Shown here: positions 25,532 to 35,113 of the stretch, piece after piece | Layout: every line of letters starts with the position of its first letter | Position numbering within the stretch: the stretch's first letter is position 1 | Source: Alphaproteobacteria bacterium | GTDB taxonomy: Bacteria; Pseudomonadota; Alphaproteobacteria; Micavibrionales; Micavibrionaceae | DNA length: 64,000 nucleotides | Assembly: GCA_021775955.1 (NCBI GenBank) | Contig: JAJFGU010000022.1 | Span: forward strand, 186,001 to 250,000 | Direction of reading: 5' to 3' | Program-made: the position numbers and the translations under genes | The notes under the pieces: generated by a model | Databases searched by the model: none | What the model was told of the DNA's origin: nothing | What the model saw: the letters and a program-made list of their open reading frames with translations, nothing else

Positions 25532-26862
25532 GAAGCTTTCACCTCTTTCTTATTTTGTAGAGCTTCTTCCTCAAGCCCCATATCTGTCAAAATCACTTCT
25601 TTATAGTGTTGTGCTACCAGCCCACCCTTTATTTCGCCATGAATCTCATGGTTAATAAAGCCCTGAAGGCTGCCCTGCTGGGCACCTGCCGGTTTCACGC
25701 CCCCGGAGTGTAGCGCCTCTTGCGCATAAGAAACAAGCTCATCCAGGCCGTCAAAGCGTTTGCAGGACTTGCCGTCATCAAAAATTGTCTCCAGATTTTG
25801 GCAATATTTCAAAAACCCGGCCACTTTACCGCGCAGCATAGCGTGGAAAACGATGCTGGAACCGGTCATTAAGATAATATCACCCCATTCGATAAGCGCT
25901 GCCGAGGGTATTTTATCAACGATAATGGCATGCCCAATCTCTTCTTTTTTCATAAAATCAAAGCGCATACCGCGCGTATGCGGCTTGATCGCCAGAGCCA
26001 CACCTTCCATATTTCCAAGCCTGCGAATGGTTTCCTTGATTTGCTCCGCTTCGACGCCGTAATTCATCTTGGAAAGCATCATAACGATTTTTACAGGTTT
26101 TTGCGGCAAAGGGGCCGGCTCATGAAAAATCCTGTCATGCAGATACTGAACCCAGTTGCTATCCATACGCAAATTCCCGGCCACCGTAATATTTTCCTTG
26201 GGAAAAAGGACCGTATATATGCGCTTGTTGTGCGCGCTGGGGACAAAATAACGTTTTGCCTGTGATGGGCGGTAAACACTGGGCGTCTCGGTGCCTGTCG
26301 GATTGACATCCGTATAAACACGGTGGCCGGTTAAAATGGTATAGACCGCCGCGCCCCTTTCAATCAACCGCGGGACAATATTATCAATGAGAGCAGAGCG
26401 CCCGGGTTGAAAAAGAACCTCATCGGAAAACACCAGAGCCGGATTCCATTTCGCAGCAATTCTTTCAAGCCAGGGAAGTTCCTTTTTTAGCAAAGCCGGC
26501 CGCATTAATTTTCCAAGCCCGACATCGAGAACTTTTAAAACAAAAGCGAGCAGCGCTATATCACCCGGCCAGTCATACAGCCGCCAATGGCGAAAAACCT
26601 GTTGTGCCTTATAGGAAAGGCGCAGCCAGAGCGGGCATCCTTCCATATCCAGAGCAGATTCAAAAGTAACATCAAACTCTTTGGCCACATGCTCAATCGC
26701 CTCATGCGCCCCCGAATGAGCTATATAACCATCGCAGGGGTAAAAAATAACGCGTGTTTTAAACCGTGAATCCTTTGCAAACTCCGTGATCAGTGGAAAC
26801 TGTATATCCAGATCGTTATAGGCACGGATAAAAAAGAAAACATCCTTTGGAGTATTGCTCAT
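25528..26862 (-). CDS. Putative glycosyltransferase, CDP-glycerol-transferase-like fold
   Basis: A 444-residue cytoplasmic protein with two Rossmann-like halves. The second half has PVKIVMMLSKMNYG, AIKPHTRG and GDIILMTGSSIVFHAMLRGKVAGFLKY, which resembles the KPHP and TSS-x-x-x-E-A features of GT-B enzymes related to CDP-glycerol transferases and surface-carbohydrate proteins. It is probably a glycosyl- or glycerophosphotransferase acting on the surface glycan. It is followed immediately by the PtmE-like gene and preceded by a related type of protein 2 bases away. Confidence 0.6.
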   Translation of the reverse strand: MSNTPKDVFFFIRAYNDLDIQFPLITEFAKDSRFKTRVIFYPCDGYIAHSGAHEAIEHVAKEFDVTFESALDMEGCPLWLRLSYKAQQVFRHWRLYDWPGDIALLAFVLKVLDVGLGKLMRPALLKKELPWLERIAAKWNPALVFSDEVLFQPGRSALIDNIVPRLIERGAAVYTILTGHRVYTDVNPTGTETPSVYRPSQAKRYFVPSAHNKRIYTVLFPKENITVAGNLRMDSNWVQYLHDRIFHEPAPLPQKPVKIVMMLSKMNYGVEAEQIKETIRRLGNMEGVALAIKPHTRGMRFDFMKKEEIGHAIIVDKIPSAALIEWGDIILMTGSSIVFHAMLRGKVAGFLKYCQNLETIFDDGKSCKRFDGLDELVSYAQEALHSGGVKPAGAQQGSLQGFINHEIHGEIKGGLVAQHYKEVILTDMGLEEEALQNKKEVKAS

Positions 26863-26864
26863 CT

Positions 26865-28283
26865 CTAGCCACCCCTTTGAAGCAGGAAAAGATTGTCGGT
26901 CAATGGCGACACATTGATCTTACCATCAGATGATCCTGATTTTTTTTCAATGGCGCTAACGATCTTTCTGGTGTGCTCTATATCCAGCCCGAGATATTTC
27001 CTGGCCCCGTAATTAAGACCGTCAATACGTGCTTTCACGCGCCGGGGAAGAAGGGAATTAATCGCCGGTACATCACTGGCACGAGTCAGCCCCCCTTCTA
27101 CTTTGGCACGAAAAGCCTTGTATCCGGAGAGCTGCGGCTCTTTCATCTGCCGGGTCGGCTTGGGTGCCAAAGCTTCAAATTGCGCCATAAGGCGCGCGGC
27201 TGAGGACTGATCAGGCTGCGTAGATATCCATTGTGTCAACACACCTTCAATAGGCCCTGGCGGCACCTCATGATTGTCAGCACCCAATATCTCTTCAAAA
27301 TAAGACAGCAACTCCTCCCGTGAACTGGCAATCTTCGATACGGCCAAAGGCACATCAAGCTCATATTTTTTCATGTAAGGCGGTAAAGCCGGAACATAGG
27401 TCACAACCCGCCGTCCCATAATATGCGCCTCAATGCTTGTCGTGCTCTTGAAATGAAATATGGCCGCCGCACCCAAAATCCAGGGTGTCACCGAACCTTC
27501 ATAAACCAGATGCAGATTCTCAAAACCAGCCGTTAGCTCTTCCCAGGCTTCATGCGATTCCGAAGGATGCGGGCGGATCACAAAATTTGTATCCGGGAAG
27601 TGCCGCGCAATATCAGGTAAAAAGTCTATATATTCCCGGAACGCGATTAAATTTTGCTCGGCCTGTCCGGTCATGAAAGCACTGAGCTCTTTTGACAGCC
27701 CACGGCTATGATCCTTGGTCAGTTGCAAGCCTTTGCCTGCACCCAAAACATTATTGCCGATGCCAAAGCTGGAGGGTAGAAGAATATAATTTCCGTACTT
27801 CTCGCGAAAACCTGCAGCGATATCCTGATAAGCTTCACCCGCAAAATCTCTCCAGAATTCAAGCCTGGGGCTACCCGTTACATGGCCTTTTTCAGCAAAA
27901 TCGGGGAAGACTTCATTATATATGTCACGCTGCACATCGCCCCAGAAAAATATCCGGTCGATTTCAGAAATCGTATCTCCACTATAACGCACATTGTTTT
28001 GTAAAAACTCTCTAAAAGTCACCACGCCTTCTTCATCAAGCGAACACACCTTGTGCCCCTGCGCCTTTAGGGTCCGTATCTGGCCCAGCTCATTCGGCGT
28101 GGCACTTTTAATCAGGAAAACTCCTTCCGGCAATTGCTCGGAAACCGCATAAAGCGGTATTTTTGGTCCTAACACTACATTCCAGCCAGCACTGACCGCT
28201 TCATGTGCCAGTGTTGTCTTGCCGTCATGCTCCCGGATTACAATTTCCAAAGGAAGGTAGAGATATTTTTCTGCTTGTTGCAT
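26865..28283 (-). CDS. Surface carbohydrate biosynthesis protein, GT-B-like
   Basis: A 472-residue member of the 'surface carbohydrate biosynthesis protein' family: opening YLYLPLEIVIREHDGKTTLAHEA, central YILLPSSFGIGNN and FVIRPHPSESHEAW, then GAAAIFHFKSTTSIEAHIMGRRVVTYVP. The RPHPSE and STTSIEAH segments match GT-B transferases of the CDP-glycerol type. These proteins are common in nonulosonate clusters and may transfer legionaminic-type sugars. The assignment to the family is good; the reaction is not known. Confidence 0.7.
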   Translation of the reverse strand: MQQAEKYLYLPLEIVIREHDGKTTLAHEAVSAGWNVVLGPKIPLYAVSEQLPEGVFLIKSATPNELGQIRTLKAQGHKVCSLDEEGVVTFREFLQNNVRYSGDTISEIDRIFFWGDVQRDIYNEVFPDFAEKGHVTGSPRLEFWRDFAGEAYQDIAAGFREKYGNYILLPSSFGIGNNVLGAGKGLQLTKDHSRGLSKELSAFMTGQAEQNLIAFREYIDFLPDIARHFPDTNFVIRPHPSESHEAWEELTAGFENLHLVYEGSVTPWILGAAAIFHFKSTTSIEAHIMGRRVVTYVPALPPYMKKYELDVPLAVSKIASSREELLSYFEEILGADNHEVPPGPIEGVLTQWISTQPDQSSAARLMAQFEALAPKPTRQMKEPQLSGYKAFRAKVEGGLTRASDVPAINSLLPRRVKARIDGLNYGARKYLGLDIEHTRKIVSAIEKKSGSSDGKINVSPLTDNLFLLQRGG

Positions 28284-28304
28284 ATGTATTTTTACCGTTT
28301 CAGA

Positions 28305-29033
28305 TCAATTGCCGGATGTTGTCAGGATATAGAATAATTGCCCGCGATACGGGGAGTTCGAAACAGCCCCCGTAGCATAGTTTAATGAAAGCCGTTTGAC
28401 AATTTTTAGCCCCGCTTTCTTAAGCAGGTTTTCAATCTCGCCCGGCGTAAACAAATGCCCCGATCCCTGGAATGTCTGATCACCAATCTGCCATTCATAG
28501 GATGCGTCGCCGCGACGCTCATCAAAATTGACTGTATCAATGATCACGCGCTGTAAAACATTAAAAGGTCCATAGGCAATCGCATTATGGCGATTATTAA
28601 CATCCATCATGAAAATTCCGCCCGGCTTTAACTTTGCCGCAATATGACGCAAGGCTGTCAGACGCGCCTCAGACGAAGGGACATGACCGAAGACATTCCA
28701 AAGAGCGCTCACCGCATCAAACTGTCCGATATCCAATTCGTCCAGTTTTTCAGCAAACACTTCATGTACGGGAACCTGTGCCTGTTCTTTGCAAATTTTA
28801 GCCATCTTCGCACTAGGCTCAACCGCCACGCAATCTGTAAGGCCCACGCCTTGCTTTATCTTCGCCAGACGCCGTCCATCCCCGGCTCCGATATCCAGAA
28901 GGCGCATATCAGCACTGAGACGACTCATAACCAAATCATCAACGGCATCCAGATAAGCCTGCTTGTTGCTAGAATATTCGGCATAGACCGGCGCGATTGC
29001 ATCGTAAGCCGCCAATGTGATGTCATTATTCAT
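28305..29033 (-). CDS. Class I SAM-dependent methyltransferase
   Basis: The 242-residue enzyme has the canonical SAM motif LLDIGAGDGRRLAKI at about residue 45, FDAVSALWNVFGHV as motif II region and LKPGGIFMMDVNN. The start at 29033 overlaps the CMP-transferase stop by a few bases. It is embedded between the CMP-nonulosonate synthetase and the surface-carbohydrate protein, so it probably methylates the nonulosonic acid or a linked residue. Whether O- or N-methyl cannot be said. Confidence 0.8.
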   Translation of the reverse strand: MNNDITLAAYDAIAPVYAEYSSNKQAYLDAVDDLVMSRLSADMRLLDIGAGDGRRLAKIKQGVGLTDCVAVEPSAKMAKICKEQAQVPVHEVFAEKLDELDIGQFDAVSALWNVFGHVPSSEARLTALRHIAAKLKPGGIFMMDVNNRHNAIAYGPFNVLQRVIIDTVNFDERRGDASYEWQIGDQTFQGSGHLFTPGEIENLLKKAGLKIVKRLSLNYATGAVSNSPYRGQLFYILTTSGN

Positions 29034-29037
29034 CGCT

Positions 29038-29751
29038 CTACGCCTTCCCCTCAAAAGGATGGGTTAGCATCAGATCAGCCAGATAAAGATCATATTCGGT
29101 ATCAATATCGATCGCGCGCTCATTGGGAATCTCAACATAGCCGACACGGCCGTCAATCAGCCGCTCGCAATTTCTTACATAGTCAGGGCTTGTCACGTAA
29201 ACGCAGCTGGTAATGTCATAGACGGACGGCACGTCTTGACGCCGCACGGCTTTTGATCCTTCGATACAAATATGGACCAGATCATCATCGCCAATAGTCA
29301 CCATGGTAAGATAGGGGTTGCTATCAGAAGGTGTAATACCAAAAACAATATCACAATCGCCTTTCTGGAATCTTTCAATGCCCGCATCAATATCTTGCGG
29401 CGCGCGAAACGGAGAAGTCGCAGGACAGGACAGAAAAATCTCCTGTCCGCCTTCCTTAAAAACATCCTTTGAAGATTCAATCGCATGGCGCCAAGCCAGG
29501 ATTTCCGGCGCAGTATCGGAGGCCATCTCATCGGGGCGCATCAAAACATCTGCTCCATGCGCTTTGGCAGCGGCGGCAATATCCTCACTATCGGTTGAAA
29601 CAATCACCCGCCCGATATGGCTGCTTTCCAGTGCACTGGCAATCGAATGGGCAATAAGCGGTTTACCGCCTACCAGCCGGATATTCTTATTTTTAACGCC
29701 TTTCGAGCCGCCACGGGCAAAGATGAAGGCTGTAAAATCCTTAGCTGCCAT
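29038..29751 (-). CDS. legF: CMP-nonulosonate (acylneuraminate) cytidylyltransferase
   Basis: This 237-residue enzyme has the CMP-sialate synthetase signature FIFARGGSKGVKNKNIRLVGGKPLI and FLSCPATSPFRAPQDID, plus the late ERAIDIDTEYDLYLAD metal site. It would activate the 9-carbon acid made by the NeuB/LegI-type synthase with CTP. The ATG at 29751 has AAGGAG 8 bases upstream; 29757 is an alternative. It overlaps the synthase gene, a typical arrangement. The legionaminate name rests on LegB/LegC neighbours; NeuA is the generic alternative. Confidence 0.85.
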   Translation of the reverse strand: MAAKDFTAFIFARGGSKGVKNKNIRLVGGKPLIAHSIASALESSHIGRVIVSTDSEDIAAAAKAHGADVLMRPDEMASDTAPEILAWRHAIESSKDVFKEGGQEIFLSCPATSPFRAPQDIDAGIERFQKGDCDIVFGITPSDSNPYLTMVTIGDDDLVHICIEGSKAVRRQDVPSVYDITSCVYVTSPDYVRNCERLIDGRVGYVEIPNERAIDIDTEYDLYLADLMLTHPFEGKA

Positions 29752-30901
29752 CAACATCGCTCCTTAGGATCGGCTCGTCATGCGCTTTGGCAACGTTCAG
29801 CTTGCGCCCGATTAACGCATCGAAATCAGCCGGGCCATAGGCCAATTCATCATAAGGTCTTTTAACGCCGATAATATGGCTCTCAACCATATCCGGCGTA
29901 ATCACAGTCCCCGCATCAATATTTGCCGCATGGATATACAAGCTTTTGCGAATTTTGGGACGAGTTTCTTCTTCTTCCGCCGCCGGTTGCTTGACACCAT
30001 CGCCCAGACTGGATCGTGCCATATCCACGTCATCAACAAGATGAGCAAGCGCCTCGATAGCCGCCATCCCTGTTTCCTGATCACGAATGTCAGACGCCGC
30101 GCGCACGGCTTTCACCAACGCGGCCAACTCCTTAATATCAACGGAGGCCTGATGATCCGGTCCCGGCAAAGTCTTATCCAGCGTGTAATGTTTTTCAATC
30201 ATTGCACCGCCCAGACCGGTCGATACCACGGCCGCGCTATGGCCCTGCGTATGATCGGAATACCCAACCGGAACGCCAAACGCCTCACGCATCGTGACAA
30301 TCGCCTTTAAATTCGCCTGATCCAGTGAGGCCGGATATTGCGAGGTGCAATGCATAAGGGCAATTTCATTTCTGCCACCGCCTGCTTCCTTGATCCAGCC
30401 AAGGGCCGTTTCCACTTCCTCCAGATAACTCGCCCCGCTCGAAATCAACAGCCCGTCAAATTTGCGCGCCATATAATCCAAAAGCGGCTTGTTGCTCAGC
30501 TCCGGCGAGGCGACCTTGACCGTCTTAACCCCCATCTTCTCGATCATGAAATCAACGCTTTCATGCTCAAAAGCGGTGCAGAGAAACCCAACGCCGCGTT
30601 CCTTACAATATTCAAACGCCTTGACCAGCAATTCATCGGGCAGCTCCAGCTCCTGCGCCATTTTCAGCTGGCTTTCCTGCATACCTGCTTTGGCCTGATA
30701 ATCAGCCAGCGCCGCATGCTCTGAAATCTCAAGTGCGGAATTAAAACGCTGCAGCTTAATGATATCCAGCCCGGCGCCGATACCCTCATCAATCAGCTTG
30801 AATAAAATCCCTTCATCGCAATTGTGATTAACGCCAACCTCACCAATAACGATGCAGCGCTCACCGGGCTTAAAATCAAAGCTTTTCGAAACAAAATCCA
30901 T
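29741..30901 (-). CDS. legI: Nonulosonic acid synthase (NeuB/LegI family)
   Basis: A 386-residue PEP-dependent synthase: TIM-barrel part with IGEVGVNHNCDEGILFKLIDEGIGAGLDIIKLQRF, MHCTSQYPA, GYSDHTQG and GGAMIEKHYTLDK, and a C-terminal SAF/antifreeze-like domain (about 320-386) that caps the active site. The enzyme condenses a 6-carbon amino sugar with phosphoenolpyruvate to a 9-carbon ulosonic acid. It is about 30-40 residues longer than typical NeuB because of an insertion around 270-310. It is co-transcribed with the CMP-transferase. Confidence 0.88.
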   Translation of the reverse strand: MDFVSKSFDFKPGERCIVIGEVGVNHNCDEGILFKLIDEGIGAGLDIIKLQRFNSALEISEHAALADYQAKAGMQESQLKMAQELELPDELLVKAFEYCKERGVGFLCTAFEHESVDFMIEKMGVKTVKVASPELSNKPLLDYMARKFDGLLISSGASYLEEVETALGWIKEAGGGRNEIALMHCTSQYPASLDQANLKAIVTMREAFGVPVGYSDHTQGHSAAVVSTGLGGAMIEKHYTLDKTLPGPDHQASVDIKELAALVKAVRAASDIRDQETGMAAIEALAHLVDDVDMARSSLGDGVKQPAAEEEETRPKIRKSLYIHAANIDAGTVITPDMVESHIIGVKRPYDELAYGPADFDALIGRKLNVAKAHDEPILRSDVDGS

Positions 30902-30907
30902 TATGTT

Positions 30908-31963
30908 CTACCTGTAGAATATCAGCATATTTGAATTGACCTCTGTCTTGTAAAGGTCCTGCCAGCGCTTGACAACATCATTATAACCTTCTGAATCAAC
31001 GATCCTTTTTCCGATATGGAATTCACTGACATCCATGGCATTGCTCTTTTTAAAGCGAAACAGCGGATCATCCTCCGCTGTGGTCCGCCCGCCACCCACG
31101 GTAACAAACTCCACACCGGCGCTCATAAGCCCCTTGCTCATCCCAAACATCGATAAATTGCCCGCGCCAAGCCTGGCATAATCGCTCAGACTGGCGCCAA
31201 GATGATAAAGCGCCCCCTTGCCGTGAACCAGCGCCATAGCCGTGCCCACCATATCATCTCCGTCAAAAACCCCGAACAGCCGCAGCTCTCCTTCAGGAAG
31301 AGACAGAAGAAGGTCGTAATACGTATCGTCATATAAAAAGAAGTCCGGCGCTTCGTTGCGATCCATCGTTTCCTCGTAAAGCGCACGAAAAACCGCCATG
31401 CCCGCCTTCGGCTCCAGCTCCCGCGCTTCCAGCCCGGCTTTTTCCGCCTTGCGGATCATATTGCGGGTTTTCTTGCCCAAAGCGGCCAGCAACTCTTCCT
31501 CCGTCTGCGGCAAATGCGATATTGCGGAGGGGCGGTTAAATTCGACCTGCGCGCCCGGATGGGCCAACGCCCTATTATCGGCATACAGGCTGAAACGAGT
31601 GAATTCGGCAATTACCTTCTTCTCGGCCGCCCAGATATCAAAGGCCGCCCATGCTTTTTGCAGGAATGCAGCATCATTTGTGCTCGATAACGGACCGGAA
31701 TAGCCGTAAATGCTGCTGATATCGCTATAATCTGTCTTTTCCTCGCCCAAAACCACGGATGTCAGCAAAAACGGATAGCAAAAGCGCTCCCCGCCCTCTT
31801 CATAGCGCCACATCAGGGGTTCAGAGCCCTCAATCCGCCCGCTATAGGCGACATGATATTCCGGCACCTGGCAAACATCGACCCGCGCGAAGGCTCCCAG
31901 TGCGTCCCGCCATGCCTTTGTCTCTGCAGCCTTGATAAGCGCCGTTTTCATGCCCGCCATCAT
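30908..31963 (-). CDS. FemAB/GNAT-like acyltransferase
   Basis: A 351-residue protein of the FemAB-like (Acetyltransf_6) group: two GNAT-like halves, a KKTRNMIRKAEKAGLEAREL basic helix, LYEETMDRNEAPDFFLYDDTYYDLL and the C-terminal LHLG-like HLGASLSDYARLGAGNLSMFG. Members add amino acids to lipid-linked or other acceptors or acylate amino sugars. In this cluster it could supply the N-acyl step missing because no LegH is present; this is inference. The ATG at 31963 was kept, and 31951 (MKTAL) is equally plausible. Confidence 0.72.
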   Translation of the reverse strand: MMAGMKTALIKAAETKAWRDALGAFARVDVCQVPEYHVAYSGRIEGSEPLMWRYEEGGERFCYPFLLTSVVLGEEKTDYSDISSIYGYSGPLSSTNDAAFLQKAWAAFDIWAAEKKVIAEFTRFSLYADNRALAHPGAQVEFNRPSAISHLPQTEEELLAALGKKTRNMIRKAEKAGLEARELEPKAGMAVFRALYEETMDRNEAPDFFLYDDTYYDLLLSLPEGELRLFGVFDGDDMVGTAMALVHGKGALYHLGASLSDYARLGAGNLSMFGMSKGLMSAGVEFVTVGGGRTTAEDDPLFRFKKSNAMDVSEFHIGKRIVDSEGYNDVVKRWQDLYKTEVNSNMLIFYR

Positions 31964-32045
31964 AAAGGACTTACAAGCCGCGCAAAAGCCTTGCGTTATA
32001 AAAAATCATATGTTAGATTTTTAACCTTTATGAAAAAGGTGAATT

Positions 32046-33257
32046 ATGGACAAAATGCAGGAAAATGACCCTAGGCTTTTGAATACGAACACCCCCTCGC
32101 ATGAAGGAATAGGCAAAGGCAATGAGGCCCATATTTTCAAAACTGAAGTAACAGAACCCCGCCGTGAATTGGTAGAAAGAATTACGCAGGAAATAACACC
32201 TGAAAACGCTTCTGTGTCCACAATAAAGGGGCTTATGGATTATGATATATGTCGGCCTGATGCGCAGGATTTACAAGGCACCTACCTCATTGGCTTCAGA
32301 GGCAAACCTTATCACAACTACGATAAAATAGTTCTTCGCCTCAGAAAATTTACCGGAGAGCCTCTCATCAGATTAAGTGATGACATTTTCCGTTTTGCTG
32401 CTTTAAAAATATTGGAAAAGGATCAGTATGAAGCACTTACATTCACAATGGACATGATACTTGAGAATAGGAATCATGTACTAGAAATTGACGGATACCA
32501 CGCTAATTTTACCTACTACCAAGAAGGTCGTCATATTATAAGCCCAACCCAGGCTGATATAGAAACGCTTGCCCGGGGCGTTGCCTTGCTAAGAAATGCC
32601 TACGACAAGTTACCAGAAGAATTTTTGCCTCGAATAGAAAAAAACCACCGCCTATTCAATCAAAGAACACAAAACGGCCTGGATTTCATTAAAAATGAAT
32701 CTCAACTGGCTCGCCAATTAGCCGTAGAATGCCATGGCCCTGAGAAAAGTACCTTGCTACTGGAGCTTTTAGAACAGTTTTCTGCCAATAATAACGGAGA
32801 AGTAGTGCCCTGCCATGGCTGGCTGAATGAGGGCAACATTCTGATTAAACCAAATGGCGGTCTTCACGTTGTCGATAATGAAAATACGGCTGCTACATTG
32901 GCTCCGCGCACTTATGACGCAGGTGTCGCACTGTATAGAGCCATACTCCAGAAAATGCCGAATCCAACGCCGGGTACAGATAGATGGGCCATAGAAACAT
33001 TTCTAAAAGCCTATAACCAATACGCCGAAATACCGATGCGACCGGAAGAATTAATTGCAAACCTAAACACGGGAGGCCTGAAAGCAGCAACTTTTGCATT
33101 TTCATTTTATCAGGAAGGCGACCAAGACTATGGCCTAAGCTCAATAAAAAGACATGGCGGCTTTGCTCTCGACAACCACCTACGTATACAGGCCGCTACG
33201 CATGCAATGCCGACACCGCCGGGCACAAATGAAGCACCCAGAGGAGTGGAACTCTAG
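32046..33257 (+). CDS. APH/choline-kinase-like phosphotransferase
   Basis: The 403-residue protein has the kinase-like C-lobe motif CHGWLNEGNIL (H257 and the Asn after it) and VVDNENT with D277, the catalytic and metal-binding motifs of aminoglycoside/choline-type phosphotransferases. The Brenner Asp is replaced by Trp-Leu-Asn (HGWLNEGN instead of HGDLHxxN), so catalysis may be altered. AAGGTG lies before the ATG. It is on the opposite strand from the rest of the glycan genes and overlaps the end of the convergent LegG gene by 4 bases. It is visibly more AT-rich, suggesting later insertion. Confidence 0.65.
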   Translation: MDKMQENDPRLLNTNTPSHEGIGKGNEAHIFKTEVTEPRRELVERITQEITPENASVSTIKGLMDYDICRPDAQDLQGTYLIGFRGKPYHNYDKIVLRLRKFTGEPLIRLSDDIFRFAALKILEKDQYEALTFTMDMILENRNHVLEIDGYHANFTYYQEGRHIISPTQADIETLARGVALLRNAYDKLPEEFLPRIEKNHRLFNQRTQNGLDFIKNESQLARQLAVECHGPEKSTLLLELLEQFSANNNGEVVPCHGWLNEGNILIKPNGGLHVVDNENTAATLAPRTYDAGVALYRAILQKMPNPTPGTDRWAIETFLKAYNQYAEIPMRPEELIANLNTGGLKAATFAFSFYQEGDQDYGLSSIKRHGGFALDNHLRIQAATHAMPTPPGTNEAPRGVEL

Positions 33258-34411
33258 ACTTTAAGGGGATCAACCAGTTTTTTCGCCAGCAATTCGGCTT
33301 TTGGTTTGTCTTGTTTGAGAACGGACAAAATGCGCTCAATCGTATTGTCCATCACATAAGGATTAGTGCCACCCTGAAGACTCTTGCGAAAGGCCGGGTC
33401 ACTCGCTTTTGCAATGGCCTTACCGATTTCATCGATATCCAGCGGCGCATCAATCACATTACCCCCGCGCTCCCTGCCGTCCTGGCGCGGGCCAATATTA
33501 ACCACCGGCAGGCCAAAACTCGGTGCTTCCCAAAGCCCGCTGGAGGAATTGCCGATCATAAATTTTGCTGCCGCCATCGCGGCATAGTAATTCTTGCCCA
33601 GCGATTCAAAAAGATGAACGCGCGGATGCGCATTGGCATAGCTTCTTAGAACCTCAAAGAAAGAACCGCTGCCCGGATCCGGGTTGGGCGCGGTCAGGAC
33701 AATCGTATTTTCAATTAAATCCAGCACCTTGATAAATCCGGCGATTTGTTCTTCCGGCGCGCTGGAATCATAAGACGTCGGATGAAAGGTCGCGAGCACA
33801 AAATCTTCATCACCACCCAGGCCCAACGCACTGCGCACATCCGGCGCGTCTTGTGCAATATTCTTTAGCTCCGTTAGCGCCGGCTCCCCGGTTACTGTTA
33901 CACGCCACTCCTCTTCTCCACGTTTTATCAGGCGAAGCCTGTGATCTTCAAGCGCGGTAAAATGAAGATGGGCAAGCTCACTCAGCACATAGCGGGTCTG
34001 GTTATCGCTGGAGCCTTGCGTGATATCACCGCCGGAATGATGCGCAATTGGAATACGGAGCATAGAGGCCGCACTCGCCACCGCCATCATTTCCCAGCGA
34101 TCGCCCAGAATAAACACGCAATCCGGCGGATCGGCGCTAAAAATTTTAACAAAAACCTCAACCGCACGGGCATAAGAAGCCGCTATATCAGCATCGCTAT
34201 CATCTTCCTCACGCAGGAAATCAGCAACTTCAAGAGAGGAAAACCCGTCTTCCTGAATGCCCTCAATCGTTTTGCCAAAGCGCTCAAGAAGATGGCTGCC
34301 ACCGGCAATTAATTTCACATCGAAATAGCTACCCCGCTCCGCCGCCAGAGCAACCGGGCGGACACTGGCATAATCAGACCGGCTGAGCGTGACGAAATGA
34401 ATGCGTTTCAT
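33254..34411 (-). CDS. legG: Hydrolysing UDP/GDP-N-acylglucosamine 2-epimerase (NeuC/LegG)
   Basis: A 385-residue GT-B-type epimerase with LSRSDYASVRPV at the N-terminus, ILGDRWEMMAVASAASMLRIPIAHHSGGDITQG, and GNSSSGLWEAPSFGLPVVNIGPRQ. These are the conserved blocks of NeuC/LegG hydrolysing epimerases, which release the free 2-epimer for the NeuB-type synthase. AGGTAA precedes the ATG. It lies in the same run as LegB, LegC and LegI. Confidence 0.88.
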   Translation of the reverse strand: MKRIHFVTLSRSDYASVRPVALAAERGSYFDVKLIAGGSHLLERFGKTIEGIQEDGFSSLEVADFLREEDDSDADIAASYARAVEVFVKIFSADPPDCVFILGDRWEMMAVASAASMLRIPIAHHSGGDITQGSSDNQTRYVLSELAHLHFTALEDHRLRLIKRGEEEWRVTVTGEPALTELKNIAQDAPDVRSALGLGGDEDFVLATFHPTSYDSSAPEEQIAGFIKVLDLIENTIVLTAPNPDPGSGSFFEVLRSYANAHPRVHLFESLGKNYYAAMAAAKFMIGNSSSGLWEAPSFGLPVVNIGPRQDGRERGGNVIDAPLDIDEIGKAIAKASDPAFRKSLQGGTNPYVMDNTIERILSVLKQDKPKAELLAKKLVDPLKV

Positions 34412-34414
34412 GCA

Positions 34415-35113
34415 TTACCTTTTTGTAAACTGACACATATATTCTTCAGCTTTATAATCGCGCAAGATATCTGTGCGCGTAAGCACATCAATTGCATCAA
34501 TTTCAAAGTTTGAAAATATGCGTTCAATTTCCGCACGGTCGAAGAAATGCGAAACACCCATACCGGCACAAGGCCCTGTAGGGATCTCTTGATAGGTGCC
34601 GGGCTCAATTTCCGTTCCCTGACCGTAGCCAGTGGTTTTGCGTCCCCACATCTTGGCGTAAAACCGCCCTCCGGGTTTTAATACACGGTGGATTTCGGCT
34701 GCTGTTTGGTTGATCGTCTCCAGCGTATTGGCATAGATCGCAAAAATATCGACCACCAGATCAAAGCTCTCATCATCCCAGGGCAGCGTTGAAAAATCAC
34801 CAACGTGTAAATCCGGCTCGTTTGGATTAAGCCCCACGTTTTCTGTTGCCAGGCGCTTCCCGGCCGCATCAATCGCCGTTTGAGAGCCGTCAATACCGGA
34901 AATTTTGTACCCTTCGCGGTGCAAAAACCATAAATTGGCACCGGGCCCGCAACCTACTTCCAGCACAGAGATATCCGTTTTGTCTGCATCAAGATAAGTC
35001 CGTCCGGCATAGCGCACCAGATCCTCAGGCGGATACCGGCCCCAGCCACCTTTCTTGCGGAACTTTTCATCCCAGTGTTGTAAGTGCTCTTTTTTTGCTG
35101 CTGCGCTCATCAT
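34415..35113 (-). CDS. Class I SAM-dependent methyltransferase
   Basis: A 232-residue enzyme with VLEVGCGPGANLWFLHREGYKISGIDGSQTAID, FDLVVDIFAIYAN and LKPGGRFYAKMWG. It lies 3 bases from LegG and overlaps the FAD protein start/stop (ATGATG; either ATG 35113 or 35110 can serve, the latter better spaced from AGGT). It is the second stand-alone methyltransferase in the nonulosonate module, probably modifying the sugar; the target is unknown. Confidence 0.8.
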   Translation of the reverse strand: MMSAAAKKEHLQHWDEKFRKKGGWGRYPPEDLVRYAGRTYLDADKTDISVLEVGCGPGANLWFLHREGYKISGIDGSQTAIDAAGKRLATENVGLNPNEPDLHVGDFSTLPWDDESFDLVVDIFAIYANTLETINQTAAEIHRVLKPGGRFYAKMWGRKTTGYGQGTEIEPGTYQEIPTGPCAGMGVSHFFDRAEIERIFSNFEIDAIDVLTRTDILRDYKAEEYMCQFTKR

